From positions 1,736,001-1,800,000 of the forward strand of contig NC_018691.1 in the NCBI RefSeq assembly GCF_000300005.1: a DNA stretch of 64,000 nucleotides, in the 5' to 3' direction. This DNA comes from Alloalcanivorax dieselolei B5 (lineage in GTDB: Bacteria; Pseudomonadota; Gammaproteobacteria; Pseudomonadales; Alcanivoracaceae). Shown in pieces: positions 34,594 to 43,686 of the stretch. The translations under genes and the position numbers were made by a program. Each line of letters begins with the position of its first letter. The first letter of the stretch is position 1. The notes under the pieces were generated by a model. It did no database searches. It had not been told where the DNA came from and was given only the letters and a program-made list of their open reading frames with translations.

Positions 34594-36270
34594 ATGTTTG
34601 ATCGGCATTTTGCCGTTTGGCCTGAAAACCTGCCGCATCACCTGACCATTCCGGAAACCAGCCTCTGCACCAATCTTGATGTCTCCGCGCTGCGCTACCC
34701 GGAAAAACCGGCCATCATTTATTACGACCATACCATCACCTACCGGGAACTGAAGCGCCAGGTCGACGCTCTGGCCGGCTACCTGCAAACATTGGGCGTG
34801 GACAAAGGTGACCGCGTCCTGCTGTACATGCAGAACGCTCCTCAATTCATCATCGGTTACTACGCCATTCTGCGGGCCAACGCCATCGTCGTGCCGATCA
34901 ACCCGATGAACCGCACGGCGGAACTGGAACACTACCTGGAGGATACCCAGGCAACGGTGACGCTGGCGGCGCAAGAAGTGTTCGCCAATATCGTGCCGCT
35001 GATCGGCACCCGGCAGCTGCGTCATGTCATCGTGGCGTCCTACAGCGACTATATCGACCCGCAAACCGATCTGGACCTTCCCGCGGAAGTGCGGGCGCCG
35101 GCGCAGCCTTTGCAAACCGAAGGTGCGATCGCCTGGCGCGACGCCATCGATGCCGGCAAGACGCCCGGGGAATTGCTGGTGGGGCCGGACGATCTGGCGG
35201 TGTTCCCCTACAGCTCCGGGACCACCGGCGCTCCCAAAGGCTGCATGCATACCCACCGGTCGGTGATGGCCACCTGTGTGCATGGCGTGGCCTGGCGCTC
35301 TGGCGGCGGCAGTGAGGGGATCATCCTCTCCACCCTGCCGTACTTCCATGTCACCGGCATGCAGGGCGCCATGAACGCGCCCATCTACACCGGTGCCTGC
35401 ATCGTGCTGATGACCCGCTGGGACCGCCGTACCGCGGCCACCCTGATTCAGCGTTATCAGGTCACCAGTTGGACCAACATCGTCACCATGGCCATCGATC
35501 TGCTGTCCGATCCGGAGGTGGAATCCTTCGATCTGTCCAGCTTGCAGAACATCGGCGGTGGTGGCGCGGCCATGCCGGAAGCGGTCTCCGACAAGCTGTT
35601 CAAGCTCACCGGGCTGCGCTACATCGAAGGGTATGGCCTCTCCGAGACCATCGCCGCCACCCACATCAATCCCGCCGAGAAGCCAAAGAAACAGTGCCTT
35701 GGCATTCCGGTCTTCGACGTGGATTCCCGCGTCATCGACCAGGAGACCGGCAAGGAACTGGGCGTCGGGGAAGTGGGGGAGATCATTTCCCACGGCCCGC
35801 AGATTTTCCAGGGTTACTGGAACCGTCCGGAGGAAACCGAGAAGGCCTTCATCGAACTGGACGGCAAGCCGTTCTTCCGTACCGGAGACATGGGGTACTA
35901 CGACGAAGAAGGCTATTTCTTCATCGTCGACCGGGTGAAACGGATGATCAATGCGTCCGGCTTCAAGGTCTGGCCCGCCGAAGTGGAAAGTCTGATGTAC
36001 CGCCATCCCGCCATTCAGGAGTGCTGCATCATCTCCGCGCCGCACGAGCGCCGTGGCGAAACGGTGAAAGCCTGTGTGGTTTTGAACGCCAAGGATAAAG
36101 ATAACGTCAGCGAGGACGATATCATTACCTGGTGCAAGAATGAGATGGCCGCCTACAAGGTGCCGCAGATCGTCGAATTCCGCGATGAGCTGCCTCGTTC
36201 GCCCACCGGCAAGGTGATGTGGCGGGCATTGCAAGAGCAGGAATGGGCGACGAACGAAAGCGCCTCCTGA
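34594..36270 (+). CDS. Long/medium-chain acyl-CoA synthetase (AMP-forming)
   Basis: A 558-residue ANL-superfamily ligase. The P-loop-like motif YSSGTTGAPKGCMHTH is at about 205-220, GYGLSETIA at about 345-353, the hinge region GDMGYYDEEGYFFIVDR with Asp, and the C-terminal catalytic Lys in SPTGKVMWR. It would activate a fatty or other carboxylic acid to its CoA ester with ATP. It resembles the long-chain-fatty-acid CoA ligases lacking membrane segments. It has its own box-bearing promoter and terminator, and is followed by the Liv-type transporter operon. GGGAGAG precedes the ATG. Confidence 0.9.
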   Translation: MFDRHFAVWPENLPHHLTIPETSLCTNLDVSALRYPEKPAIIYYDHTITYRELKRQVDALAGYLQTLGVDKGDRVLLYMQNAPQFIIGYYAILRANAIVVPINPMNRTAELEHYLEDTQATVTLAAQEVFANIVPLIGTRQLRHVIVASYSDYIDPQTDLDLPAEVRAPAQPLQTEGAIAWRDAIDAGKTPGELLVGPDDLAVFPYSSGTTGAPKGCMHTHRSVMATCVHGVAWRSGGGSEGIILSTLPYFHVTGMQGAMNAPIYTGACIVLMTRWDRRTAATLIQRYQVTSWTNIVTMAIDLLSDPEVESFDLSSLQNIGGGGAAMPEAVSDKLFKLTGLRYIEGYGLSETIAATHINPAEKPKKQCLGIPVFDVDSRVIDQETGKELGVGEVGEIISHGPQIFQGYWNRPEETEKAFIELDGKPFFRTGDMGYYDEEGYFFIVDRVKRMINASGFKVWPAEVESLMYRHPAIQECCIISAPHERRGETVKACVVLNAKDKDNVSEDDIITWCKNEMAAYKVPQIVEFRDELPRSPTGKVMWRALQEQEWATNESAS

Positions 36271-36278
36271 TCCTTTGA

Positions 36279-36318
36279 GCAACGGCAATTCCCATGGCGG
36301 ATTGCCGTTGTCTTTTTC
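36279..36318 (+). terminator. Rho-independent terminator after acyl-CoA synthetase
   Basis: GCAACGGCAAT and ATTGCCGTTG pair as a 10-bp stem around an 11-nt loop, followed by TCTTTTTC. It starts 8 bp after the stop codon. Confidence 0.8.
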
Positions 36319-36334
36319 GCACTGCGAAATACCA

Positions 36335-36376
36335 TTCCGAATATTGACGCTTCGGTGAGGTGCTGTTAGCGTCTTG
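36335..36376 (+). promoter_or_regulatory. Candidate promoter with ATTCCGAAAT-like box (copy 4)
   Basis: ACCATTCCGAATA is followed at once by TTGACG at 36344-36349, so the box overlaps the -35 region. A weak -10 lies near 36366-36372 (TTAGCG) within TGTTAGCGTCTT, which keeps the TGT and TCT flanks seen in other copies. It would drive the five-gene transporter operon. Confidence 0.5.
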
Positions 36377-36379
36377 GCC

Positions 36380-36401
36380 TTCATGCACCATCGTGCATGA
36401 A
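36380..36401. promoter_or_regulatory. Perfect inverted repeat in the leader of the transporter operon
   Basis: TTCATGCAC and GTGCATGAA are exact inverted arms around a 4-bp loop. It lies just downstream of the candidate -10, 150 bp before the first gene, and could be an operator or an RNA hairpin. Confidence 0.6.
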
Positions 36402-36550
36402 AGTATGCCGGCGAGAGCGTCCGTACCATAACAACCCAGAAAGTGAAGCGTGCCATTTGGCGGTAGAGAGTGGCAGTGGACAGTGGCGGTGGAGCGTCAC
36501 TGGCTAACGACACAAGGCGCGTTTCATTATTATTATAAGGAGTCGCAGTT

Positions 36551-37414
36551 TTGGACTTGTTTCTGCAGCAAGTGCTCAATGGCCTGACCCTGGGAAGCAT
36601 ATATGGCCTGATTGCCCTGGGCCTGACCCTGGTCTATGGCATTCTCCATGTTCCCAATTTCGCCCACGGTGCGCTGTATATGGTGGGGGCCTACGTGGCT
36701 TACTTCACCATGGTGGACCTGGGGCTGAACTACTGGCTGGCGATGATCGCCGCCGGTGCGGTAGTGGCCTTCCTTTCCGTTCTTTGTGAGCGTCTCGTCT
36801 TTCACCCGCTGCGTCATGCGCCGCCCATTCACGACAAGATCGCCGCCATCGGCATCCTGTTGTTCCTGGAGGCGGTGGTGCAGATGTACTGGGGCGCGGA
36901 TTTCCGCCGCATGCCCACGCCCTATAACGAGATCCTGCATTTCGGCGGTCTTACCATTCCGGCCCAGCGTCTGTTGATCATCGCGGGTGCCTTTGGCCTG
37001 ATGGGCGCCTTGCACCTGTATCTGAAAAAGACCATGACCGGCGCCACCATCATCGCCATGGCGCAAAACCGGGAAGGCGCCTTCCTGGTGGGTATCGACG
37101 CCAACCGCGTGGCGATGATGACGTTCGCCATCGCTGGCGTGTTGGCGGCGGTGGGCGCGACCCTGTTCGCACCGATCAACCTGGTCTACCCGGCCATGGG
37201 ACACCTGCTGATCATGAAAGCCTTCGTGATCATTATTCTCGGTGGTATGGGCAGCATTCCCGGCGCCATCGTCGGTGGCTTGATCATCGGCTTCGCCGAA
37301 GCCCTGGGCGGTTTCTATATCTCCAATGAATACAAGGACGTCATCGCCTTCGCGTTGCTGGTGGTGATTTTGTCGGTGAAACCCACCGGGCTGTTCACCA
37401 AGGGGGTGCGCTAA
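36551..37414 (+). CDS. livH: Liv-type ABC transporter permease (LivH family)
   Basis: A 287-residue inner membrane permease with about eight hydrophobic segments, starting MDLFLQQVLNGLTLGSIYGL as in LivH. The conserved IILGGMGSIPGAIVGG near residue 230 is the cytoplasmic coupling motif. The start is TTG at 36551, placed by AAGGAG at 36537-36542, an unusual but well-supported choice. It is the first gene of a five-gene unit and overlaps the next gene in TAATG. The substrate is not necessarily a branched-chain amino acid; nearby genes point to an acid that is later activated to CoA. Confidence 0.9.
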   Translation: MDLFLQQVLNGLTLGSIYGLIALGLTLVYGILHVPNFAHGALYMVGAYVAYFTMVDLGLNYWLAMIAAGAVVAFLSVLCERLVFHPLRHAPPIHDKIAAIGILLFLEAVVQMYWGADFRRMPTPYNEILHFGGLTIPAQRLLIIAGAFGLMGALHLYLKKTMTGATIIAMAQNREGAFLVGIDANRVAMMTFAIAGVLAAVGATLFAPINLVYPAMGHLLIMKAFVIIILGGMGSIPGAIVGGLIIGFAEALGGFYISNEYKDVIAFALLVVILSVKPTGLFTKGVR

Positions 37415-38457
37415 TGGATCGCCTGATGAACTTCTTTGTCAGCCCAGTGCTGAAATGGGCCTTGCTGGTGTTGGCGGTGGTGTTTCCGCTGATCTCCGAT
37501 AACGAGTACCACATCTACGTGATGGCCACGGCCTTTATCTGGGCCATCGCCGTCTACGGCATGAACATCATCACCGGTTACTGTGGTCAGCTGAATCTGG
37601 CGCATGGCGGCTTCTTCGCCATCGGCGCCTATGTGGTGGCGATCCTGACGGTGGATCATGAGTGGGCGTTCTGGCCGGCGTTCATCGCCGCCGGTCTGGC
37701 CGGCGCCATCTTTGGTTTCCTCGTTGGCGTGGTGTCCCTGCGTCTGAAGGAGCATTACTTCGCCATCTTCACCTTGTGCGTGGGCTTCATCATTTATCTG
37801 TTGCTGGAGAAATGGGAAGAACTCACGCACGGCTCCCTCGGCATTATCAACATCGCCCCGCCGGAAGGGTTCGGTTTGGTGGATTTCACCGAGACCGTGC
37901 CGTTCTATTACCTGGTGCTGGCGTTCCTGGTGTTGTCCGTGTGGCTGGTGAGCCGCCTTTCCCGTTCGCTGTTGGGCCGGACTTTCCTGGCCATCCGCAT
38001 CAGTGACGACCTGGCGCAATCACTGGGCATCAATCTGATGCGCAACAAGGTTCTGGCGTTCGTGCTGTCCACCGTTTACGCCGCCTCGGCCGGTGCTTTG
38101 TACGCCGGTGTGGTGCGTTTCATCGGCCCGGCGGAAGCGGATGTGGTGCATACCTTCGACATGATCACCTACCTGCTGGTGGGCGGTATTGGCACCTTGA
38201 TGGGGCCGCTGCTCGGCACCCTGGCGATCACCTGGCTGACGCAGATGCTGCAGTCCCTGGAAGAGTACCGCATGATCATCTTCGGCCCGATGCTGGTGAT
38301 TCTGGTGATCTTCTTCCCGCGCGGTATCGTCGGTGGTTTCCTGACCTGGCGCGGACGTCGCCTGGCCAATAAAGCGTCTCAACAGGGCCAGGGCGGGGAA
38401 TCTCCGACTCCCAGCACGCCCAACGCGGACAAACAGGAGGCCGGCAACAATGCTTAA
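37414..38457 (+). CDS. livM: Liv-type ABC transporter permease (LivM family)
   Basis: A 347-residue permease with about nine hydrophobic segments and the LivM-type motifs ITGYCGQLNLAHGGFFAIGAY (split across about 54-74) and LVGGIGTLMGPLLG. It pairs with the LivH-like protein to form the membrane channel. The C-terminal tail beyond about residue 310 is polar (QQGQGGESPTPST). It overlaps livH by one base and the ATPase gene by 8 bp, indicating translational coupling. Confidence 0.9.
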   Translation: MDRLMNFFVSPVLKWALLVLAVVFPLISDNEYHIYVMATAFIWAIAVYGMNIITGYCGQLNLAHGGFFAIGAYVVAILTVDHEWAFWPAFIAAGLAGAIFGFLVGVVSLRLKEHYFAIFTLCVGFIIYLLLEKWEELTHGSLGIINIAPPEGFGLVDFTETVPFYYLVLAFLVLSVWLVSRLSRSLLGRTFLAIRISDDLAQSLGINLMRNKVLAFVLSTVYAASAGALYAGVVRFIGPAEADVVHTFDMITYLLVGGIGTLMGPLLGTLAITWLTQMLQSLEEYRMIIFGPMLVILVIFFPRGIVGGFLTWRGRRLANKASQQGQGGESPTPSTPNADKQEAGNNA

Positions 38458-39217
38458 GATCAGTAATCTGACCAAGCGTTTCGGCGGCCTGGCGGCGGTC
38501 AATAACGTCAGCGTGGAATTCCCCGCCAATCAGGTGAACGCCATCATCGGCCCCAACGGGGCTGGTAAAAGTACTTTCTTCAATCTGGTAGCCGGAGCGA
38601 TGCCGCCCAGCGAAGGCAAGATCGAATATCAGGGCATGGACATCACCGGCATGGCGCCGGACCGGATTGCCCGTCTCGGCGTGGCGCGGACTTTCCAGAC
38701 CACCATGCTGTTCGATCAGTCCACCGTGCTGGACAACCTGATCGTCGGCCACCGGCTGCGCACCCAGTCGCGCCTGTGGGACGTGATCATCAACTCCAAG
38801 CGTCTGCGTGACGAGGAGAAGAAGTGCCGCTCCCGCGCCGCCGAGGTGCTGGACTTCGTCGGGCTGTCCCATATCGGCCATCGCTACATCGTCGATATCA
38901 GCCAGGAAGAGCGCAAGCGGGTGGCTTTCGCTTTGGCCATGGCCACCGATCCGGAACTGGTGCTGCTGGATGAACCGGCCGGTGGTATCAATCCCGAGGA
39001 GACGGAGAATCTGGCCGACCTGATTCGCAAGATGGTCAAGCACGGCATCACCGTCTGCCTGATCGAGCACAAGATGGACATGATCATGAGCCTGGCGGAC
39101 AAGATCATGGTGCTGGATCACGGAGAGAAGATCGCCGAGGGAACCCCGGAGCAGATCAAGAACGATCCGGTGGTCATCGAGGCTTACCTGGGGAGTGAAC
39201 AAGATGTTGAAGCTTGA
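38450..39217 (+). CDS. livG: Liv-type ABC transporter ATP-binding protein (LivG family)
   Basis: A 255-residue ABC ATPase. Walker [10 protein letters not shown] is at about 36-44, and Walker [11 protein letters not shown] near 165. The signature region reads [13 protein letters not shown] rather than the usual LSGGQQ/LSYGQQ, so the central glycine pair is replaced. The long insert typical of LivG ([10 protein letters not shown]) is present. It overlaps livM by 8 bp, and its own end overlaps the region just upstream of livF. Confidence 0.9.
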   Translation: MLKISNLTKRFGGLAAVNNVSVEFPANQVNAIIGPNGAGKSTFFNLVAGAMPPSEGKIEYQGMDITGMAPDRIARLGVARTFQTTMLFDQSTVLDNLIVGHRLRTQSRLWDVIINSKRLRDEEKKCRSRAAEVLDFVGLSHIGHRYIVDISQEERKRVAFALAMATDPELVLLDEPAGGINPEETENLADLIRKMVKHGITVCLIEHKMDMIMSLADKIMVLDHGEKIAEGTPEQIKNDPVVIEAYLGSEQDVEA

Positions 39218-39911
39218 AAACGTCGACGCCAAGTACGATAGCTTCAAGGCCCTGGATAAGGTCTCCATGACCGTGGGGCAGGGCGAACTGGTGGTGCTGC
39301 TGGGGGCCAATGGCGCCGGCAAGACCACCTTGTTCAACACCATCAGCGGTCTGCTTAAGCCCTCCGCCGGCAGCATTACCCTGAACGGCGAGGACGTGAC
39401 CGGACGGCGGCCGTCCGCTCTGGTGCAAGCCGGCGTGGTGCAGTGTCCGGAAGGCCGCAAGCTGTTCCCGGAAATGTCGGTGATGAAGAACCTGGTGTTG
39501 GGCGCGTACGTGCACCGCCGTGACAAAGCCGGCATCAGGAAGACCCTGGACCAGGTGCTGGAGATGTTCCCGATCCTGGAAGAGAAGAAAAACCAGGCGG
39601 CGGGATCGCTCAGTGGTGGTCAGCAGCAGATGGTGGCGATCGGTCGTGCCCTGATGGGGCGCCCGAAACTGATGCTGCTGGATGAGCCGTCCCTGGGGTT
39701 GGCGCCGCTGGTGGTCAAGCAGATGTTCGAGACCATTCAGACCATCAATAACGCGGGCACCACGGTGCTGCTGGCGGAGCAGAACGCCTTTGCCGCGTTG
39801 AAGATCGCCACCCGCGCCTATGTGATCGAGAACGGTCGCCTGGTGATGGAAGGGGACCGCGACGCCATGCTCGGTAACGAGGCGGTGCGCAAGGCCTATA
39901 TCGGTGCCTGA
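39204..39911 (+). CDS. livF: Liv-type ABC transporter ATP-binding protein (LivF family)
   Basis: A 235-residue ABC ATPase with Walker [10 protein letters not shown] at about 36-44, signature LSGGQQQM and Walker [14 protein letters not shown], the standard LivF pattern. The start at 39204 is placed by GGGGAG at 39190-39195; it overlaps livG by 14 bp. It forms a heterodimer with LivG, whose signature motif is degenerate, so the canonical signature of this subunit may provide the main catalytic site. Confidence 0.92.
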   Translation: MLKLENVDAKYDSFKALDKVSMTVGQGELVVLLGANGAGKTTLFNTISGLLKPSAGSITLNGEDVTGRRPSALVQAGVVQCPEGRKLFPEMSVMKNLVLGAYVHRRDKAGIRKTLDQVLEMFPILEEKKNQAAGSLSGGQQQMVAIGRALMGRPKLMLLDEPSLGLAPLVVKQMFETIQTINNAGTTVLLAEQNAFAALKIATRAYVIENGRLVMEGDRDAMLGNEAVRKAYIGA

Positions 39912-40033
39912 TCACAATCCGATTAGCGGCCTCTGGTGGCCTCTGCTCGGTGCTTTATGATCGTCAACGTACGTTAGCGTGATGTACTACGTTTATAACA
40001 ATGGTGATCCCTACAAAAAATGGGAGTGAAGTA

Positions 40034-41197
40034 ATGAAACTGAAGAAAACGTTTGTTCGCCTGGCCACCGCCAGTGCGCTGGTTATGGGTATGGGGGCCG
40101 CCAACGCCGCCGAAGTCAACATCGGCTTTACCGGTCCGCTCAGCGGCGGCGCGGCGCTGTACGGTGAGAATACGCTGGAAGGCCTGCGCATGGCGGCCGA
40201 GGAAATCAACGCCGCCGGTGGCGTGAAAGTGGGTGGCGAAAGCTACGACGTCAACATCGTTTCCCTGGACGACAAGTATTCCCCGAGCCAGGCGGCGGTG
40301 AATGGCAAGCGTCTGGTGCAGCAGTACAAAACCCCGGCGGTGTTCACCCCGCACTCCGGCGGCACCTTCGCGCTGCAGGCCTTTAACCAGCGTGACGGCT
40401 TCATCGTCATGTCCTACACCTCGATCCCGTCCGTGACCGAGAAGGGCAACAAGCTGACCGTGAAGATTCCGCCGTCCTTCACCGACTACATCGAGCCGTT
40501 CTCCAAGATGGCCATGGAAACGTCCGGCAAGAAAGTGGCGGTGGCCAACGCCACCCACGACTACGCCAAGTACTGGACCAAGGCGTTCGTGCCGAAGTGG
40601 GAAGCCATGGGCGGTGAAGTGGTCGCCGACAACCCGATGGACTACAACAAGTCCGCGGACTTCTACACCGGTGTGAGCAAGGTGCTGGCGGCCAAGCCGG
40701 ACGTGCTGTTCATTGGTGGCGCTTCCGAGCCCACCGGTCTGGTGGTGCGTCAGGCCCGCGAACTGGGCTTCAAGGGCAGCTTCATCCTGATGGACCAGGC
40801 CAAGATCGATGAAGTGGCGAAAGTGGCCGGTGGTCTGCAGGCGGTGGAAGGCTCCGTGGGCGTAACGCCGCTGAGCAGCTCCGCAATCGAAGGGGCGCGC
40901 AAGTTCGTCGAAAAATACCAGCAGAACCACAAAAACGTGGCTACCTCCGAAACCGCTTACAACTATTTCGCCATGCATATGCTGGCACAAGCCATGCAGG
41001 AAGCGGGTTCCGTCGATGATCCGGCCAAGATCCGCGCCGCCATGCCGGCCGCGTTGAAAAAGATTCCGGCCGAGTACAACCCCTACGACGTGAACGGCAT
41101 TTCCGAAAACGGCGCTCTGGAGACCGATGTGCAACTGGCCCAGGTCATCGATGGCAAGGTGGTGCTGCGCCGCCTGTCTGATGTGCTCAGTCAGTAG
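40034..41197 (+). CDS. Liv-type ABC transporter substrate-binding protein
   Basis: A 387-residue periplasmic binding protein of the type 1 fold. Signal peptide about 1-26 (ending GAANAA), then VNIGFTGPLSGGAALYGENTLEG, the hallmark start of LivK/J-like proteins. It carries TPHSGGTFALQAF and VLFIGGASEPTGLVVRQ for ligand contacts. The ligand cannot be inferred exactly: related proteins bind branched-chain amino acids, aromatic acids or short carboxylates. A 122-bp gap separates it from livF, so it may have its own promoter and higher expression. GGGAGTGA precedes the ATG; a terminator follows. Confidence 0.9.
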   Translation: MKLKKTFVRLATASALVMGMGAANAAEVNIGFTGPLSGGAALYGENTLEGLRMAAEEINAAGGVKVGGESYDVNIVSLDDKYSPSQAAVNGKRLVQQYKTPAVFTPHSGGTFALQAFNQRDGFIVMSYTSIPSVTEKGNKLTVKIPPSFTDYIEPFSKMAMETSGKKVAVANATHDYAKYWTKAFVPKWEAMGGEVVADNPMDYNKSADFYTGVSKVLAAKPDVLFIGGASEPTGLVVRQARELGFKGSFILMDQAKIDEVAKVAGGLQAVEGSVGVTPLSSSAIEGARKFVEKYQQNHKNVATSETAYNYFAMHMLAQAMQEAGSVDDPAKIRAAMPAALKKIPAEYNPYDVNGISENGALETDVQLAQVIDGKVVLRRLSDVLSQ

Positions 41198-41218
41198 TTT
41201 TTCCTAGAACGTTTCCTC

Positions 41219-41247
41219 AAGGGCACCCGATGGGTGCCCTTGTCGTT
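41219..41247 (+). terminator. Terminator after the substrate-binding protein gene
   Basis: AAGGGCACCC and GGGTGCCCTT form a perfect 10-bp stem with a 3-nt loop, followed by GTCGTTT. It lies 22 bp after the stop codon. Confidence 0.75.
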
Positions 41248-41300
41248 TCCGGCCTATACCCATGGCGTGGTTGGCTCTGTGCCATGGCATGGGTTGGGGG

Positions 41301-41352
41301 TATGGTATTCAAACGGAATGGTATTGACTGGGACCGGTGACTCGGAATTATC
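41301..41352 (+). promoter_or_regulatory. Candidate promoter with inverted ATTCCGAAAT-like box (copy 5)
   Basis: GGTATTCAAACGGAATGG stands directly before TATTGACT (-35 at 41324-41329). Read in reverse complement it contains ATACCATTCCG, shared with copy 4. A weak -10 (ATTATC) lies at 41347. It may be an extra operator for the promoter at 41385. Confidence 0.4.
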
Positions 41353-41384
41353 CGCTTCCACGCCCCTGGCCAATTAAATGAAAT

Positions 41385-41427
41385 GATATTCCGAAATAAT
41401 TGATAATGGGCCGGGTTTTCTTATACT
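41385..41427 (+). promoter_or_regulatory. Candidate promoter with ATTCCGAAAT box (copy 6)
   Basis: ATATTCCGAAATA at 41387-41399 overlaps the start of TTGATA at 41400-41405; a 16-bp spacer leads to a strong -10 TATACT at 41422-41427. The box is identical over 13 bp to copy 3. It would drive the FadB-like gene and the two acyl-CoA dehydrogenases with a leader of about 90 nt. Confidence 0.65.
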
Positions 41428-41523
41428 GGGACCCCCCCGGGATCTATCCCGCGCCCGTATTCCCATGGTTTCCGTGACGCTCGTCGTTAATCACGGAGGC
41501 CAACCTTTAGGTAAGGAGGAACC

Positions 41524-43608
41524 ATGAGCGAGGTTGTCAGCTACCGCCGTGAAGGCGAAATCGGCGTTATCAGTGTTAACTACCCCCCGGTGAACGCCCT
41601 GGGACAAGGGGTGCGCGAGGGCCTGCAGAGCTGTCTGCGGGAAGGGCTGGCGGATGATCAGGCCAAAGCCCTGGTGGTGATTGGTGAAGGCCGTACCTTC
41701 CCCGCCGGCGCCGACATCCGTGAATTCGGCAAACCGCCGGCTGGCCCGGCGCTGCCCGATGTGATCAACGAATACGAAAGCAGCGAGAAGCTGGTGATCG
41801 CGGCCATCCACGGCACCGCTCTGGGCGGCGGTCTGGAAGTGGCTCTGGGCTGTGACTATCGTGTCGCTCTGGATTCCGCCAAGGTGGGTCTGCCGGAAGT
41901 GAAGCTGGGCCTGCTGCCCGGCGCCGGCGGCACCCAGCGTCTGCCGCGTCTGGTGGGCGCCAAGGCCGCCCTCGACATGATCGTTGGCGGCAACCCGGTC
42001 AAAGCCAAAAACGCCCTGCAAATGGGTATTGTTGATGACGTGGTCAGCGGTGACTTGCTGGAAGGCGCTCTGGCCTATGCCCGCAAACTGGTTGCCGACA
42101 AAGCGCCGCTGCGCCGCATTCGCGACCTGGACGTACAGACCGAGGAAGCCGATCTGTTCGCCAGCTACGAGAAATCCATCGCCCGCAAACAACGTGGTTT
42201 CAAAGCCCCGTTCCACTGCATCAAGGCGGTACAGGCGGCGGTGGAACTGCCGTTCGAAGAGGGCATGAAGCGTGAGCGCGAATTGTTCGGTGAGCTGCTG
42301 GTCAGCTCCGAATCCGCGGCGCAGCGCCATGTATTCTTCGCCGAGCGCGAAGTGGCCAAGGTGCCCGGCCTGCCCAAGGACACTCCCAAGCGTGAAGTCA
42401 ACAGCGTCGCCGTGATCGGTGCCGGCACCATGGGTGGTGGCATCGCCATGAACTTCGCCAACGCCGGCATCCCGGTGAAGATTCTGGAAGTGAAGGAAGA
42501 GGCCCTGGAGAAGGGCATCGCCATCATCCGCAAGAACTACGAAAACACCGCCAAGAAAGGCCGTCTGACCCAGGAACAGGTGGAGCAGCGCATGGCGCTG
42601 ATCCAGCCGACCCTGAGCTACGACGATCTCGGCGACGTGGACGTGGTGATTGAAGCCGTGTTCGAGAACATGAGCGTGAAGGAAGCGGTGTTCAATGAAC
42701 TGGATCGGGTCTGCAAACCCGGCGCCATCCTCGCCACCAACACCTCCACCCTGGACGTCAACCGCATCGCCAGCTTCACCAAACGTCCGCAGGACGTGAT
42801 CGGCATGCACTTCTTCAGCCCGGCCAACGTGATGAAGCTGCTGGAGAACGTGCGTGGCGAGAAAACCGCGGACGACGTCATCGCCACCGTGATGGACCTG
42901 AGCCGCCGCATCGGCAAGGTCGGCGTTCTGGTCGGTGTCTGCCACGGCTTCGTCGGCAACCGCATGCTGCACAAGCGTCAGGCGGAAGCGGTGCAGCTGG
43001 TCAACGAAGGTGCTAATCCGGCGCAAGTGGACAAGGTGCTGTTCGACCTGGGCTTCCCCATGGGCCCGTTCGCTATGTCCGACCTGGCCGGCATGGATGT
43101 GGGCTACCGCATCCGTGAAGAGCTGCGCAAGGAAAACCCGGAAAACGCGCCGGCGCGTAACTGGACCGACGAGCTGGTGGAAAACGGCCGTATGGGCCAG
43201 AAAACCCAGGCTGGTGTGTTTGATTATAAAGAAGGCGACCGCACCCCCGTGCCGTCCGCCGAGGTGGACAAGATCATCGCCAAGTTCCGTGAGGAAAATG
43301 GCATCGCCACCCGTGAGGTGACGGATCAGGAAATCCTCGAGCGCTGCATGTACGTGATGGTGAACGAAGGCGCCAAAATCCTGGAAGAAGGGATCGCCGC
43401 CCGTCCGCTGGACGTGGATGTGATCTGGATCTACGGCTATGGCTTCCCGGTTTACCGTGGCGGCGTGCTGTTCTGGGCGGATCAGGTGGGCCTGAAGGCG
43501 ATCTACGACAAAGTCAGCCAGTTCCACCAGGAAACCGGCGATGACGTTTGGAAACCCGCGCCGCTGCTGGAAAAACTGGCCAAAGAAGGCAAGGGCTTCT
43601 ACAGCTGA
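41524..43608 (+). CDS. 3-hydroxyacyl-CoA dehydrogenase/enoyl-CoA hydratase (FadB-like fusion)
   Basis: A 694-residue bifunctional beta-oxidation enzyme. The N-terminal crotonase domain (about 1-190) has the oxyanion motif HGTALGGGLEVALGCDYRVA and catalytic Glu residues in GLEVAL and GLPEVKLGLLPGAGGTQRL. The NAD-binding domain starts near 297 (VIGAGTMGGGIAM), with the catalytic His in IGMHFFSPANVMKLLE; two C-terminal 3HCDH domains follow, ending near YRGGVLFWAD. It would hydrate enoyl-CoA and oxidise the 3-hydroxyacyl-CoA. No thiolase partner is adjacent. It is shorter than FadB (about 715-730) and closer to the MFE-1/peroxisomal-type group. AAGGAGG precedes the ATG. Confidence 0.93.
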   Translation: MSEVVSYRREGEIGVISVNYPPVNALGQGVREGLQSCLREGLADDQAKALVVIGEGRTFPAGADIREFGKPPAGPALPDVINEYESSEKLVIAAIHGTALGGGLEVALGCDYRVALDSAKVGLPEVKLGLLPGAGGTQRLPRLVGAKAALDMIVGGNPVKAKNALQMGIVDDVVSGDLLEGALAYARKLVADKAPLRRIRDLDVQTEEADLFASYEKSIARKQRGFKAPFHCIKAVQAAVELPFEEGMKRERELFGELLVSSESAAQRHVFFAEREVAKVPGLPKDTPKREVNSVAVIGAGTMGGGIAMNFANAGIPVKILEVKEEALEKGIAIIRKNYENTAKKGRLTQEQVEQRMALIQPTLSYDDLGDVDVVIEAVFENMSVKEAVFNELDRVCKPGAILATNTSTLDVNRIASFTKRPQDVIGMHFFSPANVMKLLENVRGEKTADDVIATVMDLSRRIGKVGVLVGVCHGFVGNRMLHKRQAEAVQLVNEGANPAQVDKVLFDLGFPMGPFAMSDLAGMDVGYRIREELRKENPENAPARNWTDELVENGRMGQKTQAGVFDYKEGDRTPVPSAEVDKIIAKFREENGIATREVTDQEILERCMYVMVNEGAKILEEGIAARPLDVDVIWIYGYGFPVYRGGVLFWADQVGLKAIYDKVSQFHQETGDDVWKPAPLLEKLAKEGKGFYS

Positions 43609-43686
43609 AGCAGACAATGAAAATCGTGGCCCCTGGAACGTGGGGCCGCGATGTCAGTGTCGTTGCGAGAACAACGAGAGGACGTT

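Larger units (their letters stand above)
41198..41523. other. Intergenic region upstream of the FadB-like gene
   Basis: This 326-bp gap holds the terminator at 41219, two copies of the shared promoter box (41301 and 41385) and AAGGAGGAACC just before the FadB-like ATG. No gene is visible in it. Confidence 0.7.

Noticed and set aside
36459-36500. AGTGG(C/A)-rich repeated tract before livH
   Set aside because: Degenerate low-complexity sequence without clear periodicity or dyad; not reported as a feature.
34474-36600. 708-codon minus-strand frame over the acyl-CoA synthetase
   Set aside because: Antisense shadow; composition is non-protein-like and the plus strand has a complete ANL ligase.
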